DNA of 64,000 nucleotides from Mesocentrotus franciscanus (GCA_037976565.1 CP137674.1:5641284-5705283), one strand, 5' to 3'; numbered from the stretch's first letter, positions 9,974-21,275 are shown. Numbers and translations: made by a program. Notes: generated by a model from the sequence alone, not told the origin.

Positions 9974-11903
9974 AATAGCGAGCTTTCGATTTAGGCACCC
10001 GACGTGGGCTACTACGAGTTACTGGAGCGTGGAGACGTTGCGCAGCTCACGTCCGCTCCCTTCGCGGAAGTGCTTTCGATTTTTCACGACGGGGCTTTCG
10101 TCGGTCACGTGACCAATTTTTGAGATCAGGTGACTAAGTCAGATACTAAATTCACAGTGCGCGAAAATCTGATACGAAGAATAACATAAGGATGAGAGAA
10201 AGAGATAGAATGATAAAAATAAAGAATAACATAAGAGAAGGTGATAGAAGGAAGAAACAAAGAATAACATAAGGAAAGACAGAAAGAGAAAGTGATAGAA
10301 TGATAAAAATAAAGAATAACTTAAGAGAAGGTGATAGAAGGAAGAAACAAAGAATAACATAAGGAAAGAGAAAGTGATAGAATGATAAAAATAAAGAATA
10401 ACATAAGAGAAGGTGATAGAAGGAAGAAACAAAGAATAACATAAGGAAAGACAGAAAGAGAAAGTGATAGAATGATAAAAATAAAGAATAACATAAGAGA
10501 AGGTGATAGAAGGAAGAAACAAAGAATAACATAAGGAAAGACAGAAAGAGAAAGTGATAGAATGATAAAAATAAAGAATAACTTAAGAGAAGGTGATAAA
10601 AGGAAGAAACCAAGAAAAACATAAGGAAAGAGAATGTGATAGAATGATTAAAAATAAAGAATAACATAAGAGAAGGTAATAGAAGGAAGAAACAAAGAAT
10701 AACATAAGGAAAGACAGAAAGAGAAAGTGATAGAATGATAAAAATAAAGAATAACATAAGAGAAGGTGATAGAAGGAAGAAACAAAGAATAACATAAGGA
10801 AAGACAGAAAGAGAAAGTGATAGAATGATAAAAATAAAGAATAACATAAGAGAAGGTGATAGAAGGAAGAAACAAAGAAAACATAAGGAAAGAGAATGTG
10901 ATAGAATGATTAAAAAAAAGACTAACATAAGAGAAGGTGATAGAAGGAAGAAACAAAGAATAACATAAGGAAAGAGAAAGTGATAGAATGATAAAAATAA
11001 AGAATAACATAAGAGAAGGTGATAGAAGGAAGAAACAAAGAATAACATAAGGAAAGACAGAAAGAGAAAGTGATAGAATGATAAAAATAAAGAATAACAT
11101 AAGAGAAGGTGATAGAAGGAAGAAACAAAGAATAACATAAGGAAAGACAGAAATAGAAAGTGATAGAATGATAAAAACATAGAATAACATTAGAGAAGGT
11201 GATAGAAGGGAGAAACAAAGAATAACATAAAGAAAGACAGAAGGAGAAAGTGATAGAATGATAAAAACAAAGAATAACATAAGAGAAGGTGATAGAAGGA
11301 AGAAACAAAGAATAACATAAGGAAAGACAGAAAGAGAAAGTGATAGAATGATAAAAATAAAGAATAACATAAGAGAAGGTGATAGAAGGAAGAAACAAAG
11401 AATAACATAAGGAAAGACAGAAAGAGAAAGTGATAGAATGATAAAAATAAAGAATAACATAAGAGAAAGTGATAGAAGGAAGAAACAAAGAAAAACATAA
11501 GGAAAGACAGAAAGAGAAAGTGATAGAATGTTAAAAACATGGAATAACATTAGAGAAGGTGATAGAAGGGAGAAACAAAGAATAACATAAGGAAAGAGAA
11601 TGTGATAGAATGATAAAAACAAGGACTAACATAAGAGAAAGTGATAGAAGGAAGAAACAAAGAAAAACATAAGGAAATTAAGACAGAAAGAAAAAACGAT
11701 AGAATGATAAGAACAGGGATACCGAGGAAACTGCACCCACGTTGCCGTTTTCACGACGACGGGGATTCACGGAAATTGCCCCCGACTCCCGTCGTGTGAT
11801 TTGGAAGGGAACGTGGGCCCAGAAGCTCGCACATGCGCAGTTGATAAATATGACGTCACGCGTCGTAGCCCACGTCGGGTGCCTAAATCGAAAGCTCGCT
11901 ATT
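9974..11903. mobile_element. TIR element filled by a 90-bp minisatellite
   Basis: 43-bp terminal inverted repeats with one mismatch: AATAGCGAGCTTTCGATTTA then GGCACCCGACGTGGGCTAC, at 9974-10016 and complemented at 11861-11903. Subterminal sequence on each side is GC-rich (10017-10140; 11715-11860) with CACGACG/CGTCGTG words. The interior is entirely the minisatellite at 10150-11715. No clear target duplication (flanks GAAC and ATAA). Superfamily not recognised. Confidence 0.75.
10150..11715 (-). repeat. 90-bp minisatellite, about 17 units
   Basis: Unit: AATAACATAAGGAAAGACAG, AAAGAGAAAGTGATAGAATG, ATAAAAATAAAG, then AATAACATAAGAGAAGGTGA and TAGAAGGAAGAAACAAAG. The period between 11041, 11131, 11221, 11311 and 11401 is exactly 90 bp, with internal half-units of about 51 and 39 bp and some shortened variants. 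Because 90 is divisible by three, minus-strand frames stay open for up to 342 codons with a hydrophobic 30-residue repeat. I regard these as by-products. A second short array is at 25155-25400. Confidence 0.9.
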
Positions 11904-12809
11904 ATAATCTACAGGACGGCGCGCTGTTACCTTTGATGTCCGAGGTTCGAAGCCGCCAACATCATTGGAAAGCTTGAGTGGTGATTTTTCTCACAACTGA
12001 AGAAATATCGTTTATATTTCACTTTTTATTTGAACTAACAAGGGAAAATCGAACAGATGATAAAATATGAATACAAAAGCCTAATTGTGTCAAGAAATTT
12101 GCTTACATTGTATAATAGCAGTTTTAATTTGTGAAAAATAGTAAAATTTTACAATCCTAAAACCTGCAATTTGACACTTTTCCGATTACTTCCGGCTCAC
12201 GAAAATAAAAAGTGAATTTGTTCAAATACAGTTCTTTATGATGTTATATTGTCAGATGTCAGATTAGTGCTCACGCATTCCCAGTCGAGTAATTTTGGAA
12301 TTTAATTTCAGGAAATTTTGCTCCATTTCCTTTCGCTTGCCTCCTGTAAAGGTAAGCACCGTGTACTGCTCGTATTACCAGACGAGTGGTTGCGAAAAGT
12401 AATTATCATTACAAAAGCATATTTCCCTTCGAAAGTGGCCCGTTAGTTTGCAGCTAGGCAGGAATCTTTTGTCAACGTATCTCCATAAAGATCCAGTTAA
12501 GCACATGCCTGACATATTTTCTCCTCGCGGCATCGAAGATAGTACAAAGGGAATGAGCTAGATAGTACTCCATCGCTTAAACCTACTTGGTTCTGCACGA
12601 GTGCACCGAGTCTCTAGTGAGCTAATCACGAGGTTTGCACGAGTAGGGCGAGTTATAACGAGTTTGATTAACGGAAGTCTGATCTCGTGGTTTCCATTTG
12701 GCGTTACAATAAGCACGTTTTACATCTTCATTGAAAAAAGTGCCACATGATTAAGAGCAAGATGCCAAGGTTTAAGAAACTGAAGACTTTGAATTAGAAG
12801 GAAAAACAG
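11904..12809. other. Intergenic, no gene seen
   Basis: AT-rich. A stretch at 12580-12700 carries repeated CACGAG/CGAGTT words like those at 9.7 and 15.3 kb. No ORF or repeat boundary could be supported. Confidence 0.4.
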
Positions 12810-13195
12810 AATTCGCTACAAAAATTGAAGGAACATTATGAAACTACTTGATTCGATTGAATCTCAGTTTTAGTCTTTGTGTGTTTCAAATAGGATGTTC
12901 CACAACAACACTTGAGATCAATTTGAAATCTTTGCTGCTTAGCCATGAATAACTTTAAATCGTTACTAACTCCTTGAACTTCTAAGGATCTCACGATTTG
13001 ATGATTGGAAAACGTCATTAGGTACCAGCTTATAATTTGAGTAACACATGAGTTCTATCATGCCCGTTGCATAAATCATATGGTCTTTTTGAACATAGAA
13101 TAACTTTTTTTTAAATCAGAATAAAATAAAATGCAAACTTGTCGTAGACCGAATCAAGTAGTTTCATAATGTTCCTTCGATTTTTGTAGCGAATT
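12810..13195. mobile_element. Short element with 46-bp inverted termini
   Basis: Arms at 12810-12856 and 13150-13195 match with one or two differences: AATTCGCTACAAAAATTGAA then GGAACATTATGAAACTACTT. The 290-bp interior is non-coding. Typical MITE layout; no target duplication visible (flanks ACAG and ACTT). Confidence 0.7.
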
Positions 13196-13469
13196 ACTTG
13201 TAATCGAGAGAAAAAATAACTTTGCATACCTAGCCGAAATTATTTTTTGAGAAAAGTTTATGTCATTCTAATCCAGGCATGTTCTAATCTAATCACAATA
13301 GGAATTATGCTGAGTATTGGTTGCTTACAAGCATACATATGTTTTCTTAGTAGTCAGGCAAAATAAACCATTAAACCAAACATGGCGATATTATATTATA
13401 TTTATGTTGATCGATGCACTAACTTGTCTTGGTCATGGGCAAGATTATGACAAGCGGCTGAAAGGGATC

Positions 13470-13790
13470 GGGGTGGGGTGGGGGAGGCAACTGCCAATGT
13501 CCACATTTCCTGAAACATTCCAGAGTACAGAAGAAGAACTTATCAATTGCACTCAGCCCTCCAAATCCTTTGAACTTTCTACACTACTAAATGTCTAATC
13601 ACTTTTGTCCAGTTAGTATACCGAGATACTGGCCAAAATCAGAGGGATATCTACAATAAAGCACCATTTTGGCTCAAAATGTATATTTCACACACTACAT
13701 CACTCATTGAAATTGATATCAGGATGAAGGTATTTTAATTATCCATCTTTTGACACCAAATACATGGTGATTAGAGGTTTTAGTTAAAAG
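13470..13790 (+). repeat. Dispersed repeat, copy 1 (inverted partner at 20957)
   Basis: About 320 bp shared with the reverse complement of 20957-21275. Landmarks are CAACTGCCAATGTCCACAT, CCAGTTAGTATACCGAGATA and TTAATTATCCATC. The ORF at 13317-13598 runs partly through this and is not conserved in the partner. Confidence 0.7.
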
Positions 13791-14289
13791 TAATCTTTAA
13801 AACTCGATGTAAACACACCAAACAGGTCCTTAAAGGTAATGCAAAGTTTGGGGAAATTTCTAAATTGGATGGATAGTAATTCTTTAAATTTTTGATATAT
13901 TTGGATGCCCCTGTGGATGTATTATAAGCACTAACAAGTTTAGCCCCTAAAACACTTCTGCTTTCGAGCAAATTGAATAATCAAAATTTACCGGTGCTCC
14001 CGGTAAATTTCAAATATTTCAAATAGCGCCTAAGGCTATTCCATGGTAGCTCAGGATATGTAGTTCTGATGTATAATTTCCAAATGGGAATAGCAAATTG
14101 GTCGATTGTAGTCAAGAAACATTGCTTTAAAGCTAAAGTAATATCAGTCTTGAGAGGGCGCTATACAACATAAAGAGGTTATTATTTACAATTTCAACAC
14201 TTTAGACTCGATTTCAACCGCGACAACGATCACTGAATATTGTAAAATCGCATATGCTTCCAATATGTTCATTTGAACCAAATTCATGA
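13791..14289. other. Intergenic, no gene seen
   Basis: AT-rich with a small palindrome around 13990 (TTTACCGG-TGCT-CCGGTAAA). Short ORFs only. Confidence 0.4.
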
Positions 14290-14980
14290 CCCCATACCAA
14301 AACTTTGTAATACCTAATGCACGTATATGCATACAGTTAATACACATGTGTGCAAAAATGTTGTTTTTGTGGAAAAGGGCCGCTTTTTTGGGGGCGCCCC
14401 CTGGCCACACTCACCACTTAGAACATGCCAGACGGTCAATTTGTTATATGGAGCTATGCGATCTTTACATCTGTGCACATGAAAATTGGTTTCCTTTCCA
14501 GCTAGGTTGACCCCCTTAGCTCCCGGACTATTCTTACAAAGGAAAAGGGGCACTTGTCAAAGTTAAAAGAGCACCTCTCAGATTTGAAAAGGGCAATTAT
14601 CAGAGGTGAAGGGGGCACTTATCAAAAGTGAAAAGGGGTTTTTCTCGTACCTGAAAAGGGGCGCTTACTAGAGATTAAAAAGGGTACTTATGAGAATGGA
14701 AATGGACACTTATTGCAAAGGAAAATAGGATCTTTTCGAAGGAAAAAGGGCACGTGTAAAAAGAATTGGCTCTTATCAGAGGTGAAAAGGGGAAGAGGCA
14801 TTTTTACAAAATACTAGGGGCACTTTTCAAAGTAAAAAGGGCACTATTACTATGTAAAATGGGGCACTTCTTACAAATTTAAATGGGCACCTTTTCCTTT
14901 GTAAAAAGGGGCACTTGAAAAAGTTGGGGGAGGCACTGTGCCGCCCCTGACCCCCCCCCTGGAGCGCCGCCTCTGATCTT
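14290..14980. repeat. Degenerate GGGGCACTT minisatellite ending in a GC-rich transposon-like terminus
   Basis: From 14530 to 14930 there are about 14 diverged units of 27-32 bp with core AAAAGGGGCACTT(A/G)TCA, strongly purine-biased. The array ends in GTGCCGCCCCTGA, a C-run and GGAGCGCCGCCTCTG, whose complement starts CAGAGGCGGCGCTCC, like the end of a hAT-type element. The palindrome GGGGGCGCCCCC at 14390-14402 is probably near the other side. Confidence 0.6.
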
Positions 14981-15944
14981 AAGTGTTCAAAGGAAGTGAT
15001 GGAGTCACTGGTAGAAGAAGGGTCCGAAGCAAGGCCCGAAACCGGGCCTGAAACTGGGGCTCTTCTTCAAGATCCCATTCGGTCACCCATCTTGGAAAAA
15101 AAAGAATGGCTCAAGAACTCCCGCTCTTTCTGAGTCGTATCAAGGTCGGAATTACTGGTATGAAGATCGTGACAAATCGTATTAACTCGATCTCAATATT
15201 AATGCACTCTGTTAAACCCGAGTCACGATCGGGATCACTCGAGCAATACTCGGCACTACTCGTGGTTCGGCCGTTGTTACTCGTGCTGTGCTCTGTTTAA
15301 TTCGACTAGACTCGTTGCAAACTCGGAATTTGGCCATTTTTCCCCGAGTTGCTGCGAGTTGGAGCTCGCGGAAACTCGCAGCAACTCGTACTTCCAACTC
15401 GCCTATGTGTGAACGTAGCATTAAGATCACGTTTCGCGAAGGAAAGCTCAGTTCTCGGACTGACTTCCGTTGTTAAACTACATTTTGAAAACAAATCTTT
15501 ACCCCAGCGTCGGGTTTGAATTTGTGTGGAGTACTAGCCCATGAGTCAAAATAGGGAAAGACAGGTTCAATATATTAGTAAAAACGCTATAAATATATTG
15601 GCCTGTTACTTAATGTATAAGATTAAAATACTTTTTTCGTATAATATATACAAAATATAGAATATGCACAATGTGTGGTATGATAAATGTGCAGCAAATA
15701 TAGTACACCTTAATGATTAGACCGGAAATAGTATATCAAAAATAATCAACTATGATCAGATGATGAAAGAAAACTGGAAATTACTGTAATAGACAGAGTA
15801 AAAATGGCGATTAAAAGAATATGCTAAAATAATCAGAACTCAAATTAGTATATCCTGCTATCCCATGACCATAATGTGTACAAAAATGTATATTTCTGAA
15901 TGTAAAATAGATGCATGTACTTCTACAAATTTTTTTATTTTTTA
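14981..15944. other. CGAGT-rich segment with perfect foldback; otherwise no gene
   Basis: 15150-15420 is dense in ACTCG/CGAGT and contains a perfect 16-bp stem at 15345-15388 (CGAGTTGCTGCGAGTT, 12-nt loop, complement). It ends in GTGAACGTAGCATTAA, which resembles a DNA-transposon end. 15420-15944 is AT-rich and featureless. Confidence 0.5.
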
Positions 15945-16395
15945 AATTCATCTTTATTCAAGAAAATACATATAACATAATAATAAAGATGTTACATAAA
16001 CCCAGGTCAGAGATTGAATTACATTTGATGCATCTCATGCAGGGTAAAACAAATACAATACAATCACGCTATGTATTATTCAATAGAGACGGACGTGTAA
16101 CTGACTCGGCTCTTGCAGCCACCACCCTAATTTTCTTCAAAGACATATACCACGCCTACCGACTATATGAATTTATTTATGTTGGGTATTGACTCAACTT
16201 AAAGATCTTCCTGCTTCTTCTGCTGTGTTCCATCGGTATAATAACTTAATAATAACTCATTCCAGACCTCACTGTACTTTTGAAACATGATGAGTCGCGA
16301 ACTACGCTCTCATATATTACCACCGCAACCGAGAGTAACGGCGCCCGCTCATCGGTCACCGCCCAACCCCCAAACCGGCCTTCAAACCTGCGGAG
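15945..16395. other. Upstream flank of LINE ORF1
   Basis: 15945-16080 is a T-rich LINE-tail-like stretch (TTTTTTATTTTTTAAATTCA). From 16280 the sequence becomes GC-richer with CGCGAACTACGCTCTC and leads into ORF1, so it is probably part of that element's 5' UTR. Confidence 0.4.
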
Positions 16396-17022
16396 ATGGA
16401 AGGATCCGCCCCGGACCCCGCCCCGCAACTTGCCGCCGAAACAGAAGAACCGACCCTAGCAGACATCTTGCGCACCATAAATCGTTTTTCGAAAGATGTT
16501 TGCGCTAAACTCGATAAGCTGAGCACTGAGGTCGCCTCTATCCGCACGAAGGTAGCTGATCTCGAGGACGCGGTTGTAATGAATTCCAGCAAAATAGCAG
16601 AGCTTGAGACGACAGAAATTCCGCATCTTCAGCAGCGATTTGAAAGTGAAATCAAGAATTTGGAAGATAAACTCACCATTATGGAAATTTACAATCGTCG
16701 AATGAATCTTCTTTTCTATGGCATCGAGGAAAAGCCCAACGAAAATGTGTTTGCGGTTCTGAAAGAAAATTTTACTTACTTGGGAATCAACGAATCGGAT
16801 GCTAACAACATAGCCCTCGTAAATGCTCACCGCCTCCCCAGCCGACGTGTTGGGGAAGAAAAACAATTTGTCGACGAAGATAGTGGTTGTCGGTGCAAAA
16901 ATTCATCTGAACTACAAAGAAAAGAACGCTACAACCTGGCAAACCTACAAGGACTAAAAGAGGTATTTCCCAGCTTCCATCTTCTTAATTTTGCCTGTAG
17001 AGCATATACCCTTATTATTTAA
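16396..17022 (+). pseudogene. LINE ORF1 protein (coiled coil plus RRM-like core), C-terminally damaged
   Basis: A 208-codon frame. Residues 1-20 are acidic and proline-rich. Residues 20-100 are heptad-like with repeated L/I/E/K spacing (DKLSTEVASIRTKVADLEDA), a coiled coil as in trimerising ORF1 proteins. Residues about 97-150 contain the ORF1 RRM-type core: EIYNRRMNLLFYGIEE followed by VNAHRLPSR, equivalent to the R-x-N-L-x-x-x-G-I-x-E and HR(L/I) motifs of L1-like ORF1. After about residue 155 similarity is lost, suggesting a frameshift. The protein would bind LINE RNA in the cytoplasm. No zinc knuckle is visible. The endonuclease ORF at 18.5 kb is on the same strand but 1.5 kb away, so they may be different copies. 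Confidence 0.65.
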
Positions 17023-18480
17023 ACATAGGTGTTCTCCCCCATTTGGACCGAATATCCTTGAAAGTTATGCTATGAAAATCAATGTGACTTTAAATATCAA
17101 AGCATTCATGTATTGAATTATTCTGTATTCATTCAACTTCGTTGCATTCTGGTGGTAATCAGATGCAATTAAGTCGCATCTCAGTGTCATTGAGTGAAAT
17201 CCAGTTGAATGCAACTCTGTTTATAAACATTCATAATTATGATCAATAACTATTGTATTTTTTAAACCCCATTGCATTTCAGTGATATTGAGGTGCAGTT
17301 GGTTTGCTTGTCAGTTGAATGCAATTCGTTTAAATGCAATTCATTCGAATGAAATCTTTTTTTATAAAACATAGAAATCAAGAATGACAATTATTTTAAA
17401 TCTTTAAAAATGCACTATTATCATAAATATTGTATTATATTGTATCTATTGAACTTCATCGCGTTTCAATAGTATTGGATTGTGATGATATTATATTTGA
17501 ATTGAATGCAATTCTGTTACTATACATATACATCTATTAAATGTTATTGCATTTCAATTGAATGCGAAATACATTACAAAATTACAAAATATATAAATCA
17601 TGTAAAACAAGTTACAATACAATTGTAAGTTTTCGTTTATTAAACATAATGACTTATAATACATAACGTTAATAATGCAGTTTACCATAATACATCCTAA
17701 GATGTAAACATAGAAATGCTAATCATGTACTTATTCTGTATTTATTTCAATTTTATAGTCGTAAAAAAGTAAGCGACTGTACTAAAAACATGACGCCAAC
17801 TTGGCTGTTTTTCTTTTACTTTATTTTTTTTATAGACTGGTTAATAACTTTGTACATGTAGTTAAAGTGTAACTTTATGCAAAGTGATACATTTCTGTAT
17901 ACTGATTGTCTTGGTAGATTTAATAAATAAACACCATTCCTTTAAATTTCCTATTGATTTTGTAATTATTGTATAATAGTCTTAGTATTTTTTTTTAAAA
18001 TTTCTTTTACACCCTGGTGGTGACTGTGAGCCACAGTCAGTCCACACCAGTTCCGTTTCCCCCTTCTTTTTCATGCATTGTCGTCTGTTATCATGCCTTC
18101 AATTTGTATTTCTTGTGAATATTACGTTCCATGTTCTACACACTGTCCCCAGTGAAAGACAGAATCCATTCATCTTTGTAAACGATTTGTTATTCAAACA
18201 TACAAGCCATTGCGCTTGCATACCCCTGTACGATCCAGTTTGTAAATTACGCAATTGCTTTTTGTATGTAACCACCATTTGCATATCCACATGTTTTCAC
18301 AGTAAATTAAGACCAGCTATTTCTATACAAATCACATGTCCCAACAACCCAGAGTCTCTGCATTTCTACCCCAACTGTCTCGTAGTTATCAATGAATGAT
18401 TTACATTTGCATGCCTTTACAACCCTAAACGAGGACGAGTTGAACGACTTTTTTTCTGTAAACAATGAACTTAGAATTAT
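17023..18480. other. AT-rich non-coding stretch between LINE fragments
   Basis: 17140-17560 repeats the word (T)GAATGCAATTC in degenerate form on both strands. AATAAATAAACACC at about 17920 resembles a polyadenylation region. 18000-18070 (CACCCTGGTGGTGACTGTGA and onward) contains a small stem GTGGTGACTGTG/CACAGTCAGTCCAC. The ORF at 18073-18399 is unrecognised and AT-biased. Confidence 0.4.
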
Positions 18481-19030
18481 TCTCCCATAACCAGCAGAGA
18501 AGGTGCAGTCAACTTTGAATTCAATAGTATTAACTATCTTAATAACGAAATGCCTGAGCTCCAGCTTGATTTTGATGCAAATGATGTTTTTGTAAATAAT
18601 GTAACTTCTAACTATGTATTACCTACTGAAATATCTAAGATTGCTCCACCTGATTCCATAAATACACTTTCTCTACTGCAACACAATGCACGTAGCCTCA
18701 ATAGGAACTTTGACCAATTCCAGTTATTCATTAATGATTTATATGCAGATTTCTCAGTAATTGGCTTGTGTGAAACCTGGTTCACTGACTTACCCTCTTC
18801 GTTATTCTCAATGGAGGGATTTACATTGTTATCAAATAATAGGCAAGGCAAAGTGGGAGGTGGAGTTGATTTTTACATTTCACATGAAATAGCCTTTGAT
18901 TTAAAACCTGAACTAACTCATATGAATAAAGACATCGAATGCTTATTCATTGAACTAAAAAATCACGGTGACAAAAATATTATTATAGGAGAAGTTTACA
19001 GGCCAGGTCCAAGCGTGCTGTCAATTTTGA
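18481..19030 (+). pseudogene. LINE ORF2 endonuclease domain, truncated by an R3 insertion
   Basis: The frame from 18550 reads as an APE-type endonuclease N-terminus: LLQHNARSLNRNFDQF (the N-A-R-S motif), VIGLCETWF (catalytic E-T motif), a GGGV strand, and NIIIGEVYRPG (the Y-R-P motif). After PGPS, near 19030, the frame passes into the CG-rich end of an inverted R3 repeat, so the histidine half of the endonuclease and all of the reverse transcriptase are lost. The layout fits CR1/Jockey-superfamily LINEs. GEVYRPG resembles NIIVGEIYKPLN in the minus-strand LINE at 54.7 kb, so they may be one family. Confidence 0.75.
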
Positions 19031-20115
19031 CGGACGCTCATTGCGTTATTACTGGTCAGAAAAAGGTGAACAAGGTATAAAAATGCTTGGAAAAATATGC
19101 CAAATATGATGACAGAGAAAATTTGGCGATTCTATGTTGCAAAATGCCAGAACGCGCGAAAACGCGCGCGCATGCGCGCGTGCGCGTTTTTTGCAAAATG
19201 CTTAAAATGGCCTCAAACGTACTCTCATTTGAATAAAAAGTGATTTTGAGCATTTTCAAATTTTGCACGCACGCTGACGCGCGGACGTACGCATGCGCGC
19301 GCGTTTTTTGACCTGAAATTGACCGGACGGATATTGACCTTGATCATGATAAATATCAAGAAGAAATGCTTTTCCGTTATGAAGATATGATCATGAGTTG
19401 AAAGTACCAACAAAAAAAACACAAAATGGCGCCTGGATGACGTCATGAAGACTTGATGACCTTGAAAATGTTCCTGTCACGTCTTATGGCAATGACCTAT
19501 AACTGTGCTAAAATTGAACGAAATTGACTAAACTGATCTTGAGTTATCCTGTTAACAAAAAAGTGTGCAAATAAATAAAAATAAATAAAGAAAGAAAGAA
19601 AATTCTGACGAAAACAGGTGATCTGTCGATATCGACAGACCACCTAATAAATAATAAAGAAAGAAAATTCTGACGAAAACAATAGGTGATCTGTCGATAT
19701 CGACAGACCACCTAATAAGAAAGAAAATTCTGACGAAAACAGGTGATCTGTCGATACCGACAGACCACCTAATAAAAAAAATAATAAATAAAGGCAATTC
19801 CAACGAAATTATGAGGTGGTCTGTATTACTTACAGCCCACCTAATAAAGGCACTTCTAACGAAAACATAAGGTGGTCTGTATTATATACAGCCCACCTAA
19901 TAAATAAATAAAGGCAATTCTAACGAAATTATGAGGTGGTCTGTATTACTAACAGCCCACCTAATAAATAAACTAGACATGTAATACTTGTTAATAACAA
20001 GTATAGGTGGGCTGTTCCAAGTGCATGCCACACATGTTTAGTGACATACTAAGTAGTTACGATAACGTTGGCATGATTTGACCTTTTTTTTTAAATAATC
20101 CTTTTATTCAGGTCT
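19031..20115 (-). repeat. Inverted, partial copy of R3 inserted in a LINE
   Basis: The reverse complement matches R3 from the GAGCGTCCGT segment back to the ACATGTCTAGT terminus and on towards the TCATAG end. It keeps both CG-alternating runs, the CRE and TCAAGGTCA motifs, the hairpin-CTAGT terminus (complement ACTAG at 19972-19976) and a long palindrome array. The tRNA-like part of R3 is missing. Similarity fades at about 20115 near TCAGGTCTATTACATG. Confidence 0.8.
19616..19962 (-). repeat. Six-unit palindrome minisatellite with two stem types
   Basis: Palindromes at 19616-19645, 19684-19713, 19741-19770 (centre CTGTCGATATCGACAG or CTGTCGATACCGACAG) and 19814-19842, 19870-19898, 19934-19962 (centre CTGTATTA..TA.ACAG). 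All are bounded by AGGTG.T and ACCACCT or CCCACCT. Linkers carry TTCTGACGAAAACA in the first type and TTCTAACGAAAT in the second. The centre differs between types while pairing is kept on both sides. Confidence 0.85.
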
Positions 20116-20956
20116 ATTACATGTAATACAGAAGGAGTGTAAATGGTGCAACGTGTTCATAATTGTGAGATCTTACTAAGTGCGAAATAGATAATTTTTC
20201 AAATTACTTCTAAACTTTTCACATGGTTCTATATTTCTAAGGTAATCCGCCAAGTTATTCCATAAAACAGTGGCTACATGTGGAAATGACCTTTCCCCTA
20301 ATAAGCGGAGGGCCAAAGTCAAATACATTTTGTATCATGCTAAGTTTTTGAGTCGCCTGCCACTACTACACAAACTAAGCACACATTGTTTATTCGAAAG
20401 ATTTTATCATAATACACATTATTTAAGATGTGTTATTTTTTTAATTTGTAGCGAACACCCCGAAACCGCAGGGGGCGTCCCCCAAAACGGCCTTTTTGAC
20501 GAAAATACTATTTTGTCAATAATATTTCAAGGAAATCTCGGCCTACCAGGAGTTTGGTGTTATATGGGAGAAAATGAAATTATTTACATTTTGATGACAA
20601 TTGCAACGGAATTGGGATTCATTTACAACGCAATTTTTTCGGGTAAAAAAAAAAGATGTTTAGTGATTTTTTTTCAAAAATCGAATGTTATCAAAAACAT
20701 TATTTTTCATTCATCAAAATTGGAGAAATGTCCTTTCTTGTAACTCGCCAGGAATTTGTCCATGTACCAGGACAATATATTGTGCAAAGTAGAGGCTCAT
20801 ATCTCTTTTCAATGAAAAGTAATAGCAACCCATAGTTATTTACTTGACTTCCACAAAAACGAAATTTTTGCCCATATGAATATTAACTGTATGCATATTA
20901 CGTATATCACTGTATTGAAGACTATTCGGTGTGTTTAAATCTAGTTTTAACAGATA
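20116..20956. other. No supported gene
   Basis: Holds a 157-codon plus-strand ORF (20270-20743) with no recognisable domain, AT-biased codons and no splice or Kozak support. I treat it as chance. A GC-rich block GAAACCGCAGGGGGCGTCCCC at about 20463 may be a transposon scrap. Confidence 0.4.
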
Positions 20957-21275
20957 ACTTTTAAGTACAACCTCTAATCACCATGGGTTTGGTGTCAAAT
21001 GATGGATAATTAAAATACCTTCAAGTCGATATCAATTTCATTGAGCTACGGTGTGTGTAAAGCAAACATTTTGAGCCGAAAATGTGTTTTTTTGTGGATA
21101 ATGTTTTTCCCCTAATTTTGGCCAGTATCTCGGTATATTAACTGGGCGATAGTGATTGGACATTTAGCAGTGCAGAAAACTCAAAGTATTAGGAGTGCTG
21201 AGTGCAATTGATAAATACTTCTATACTCTGTGATGTTTCAGAAAATGTGGGCATGGGCAGTTGCATGGCTAACAT
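20957..21275 (-). repeat. Dispersed repeat, copy 2 (inverted partner of 13470)
   Basis: Complements 13470-13790: CCTCTAATCACCATG, ATGGATAATTAAAATACCTT and TTGGCCAGTATCTCGGTATA occur in the expected reversed order. Non-coding. Confidence 0.7.

Noticed and set aside
10139..11622. Long minus-strand ORFs (up to 342 codons) across the minisatellite
   Set aside because: They are all read-through of one 90-bp repeat without internal stops. Several frames are open at once and the peptide is low-complexity Ser/Phe/Leu, as expected from a repeat period divisible by three.
20270..20743. 157-codon plus-strand ORF
   Set aside because: No recognisable domain, strong AT-driven residue bias, no splice or start context, and no conservation inside the window.
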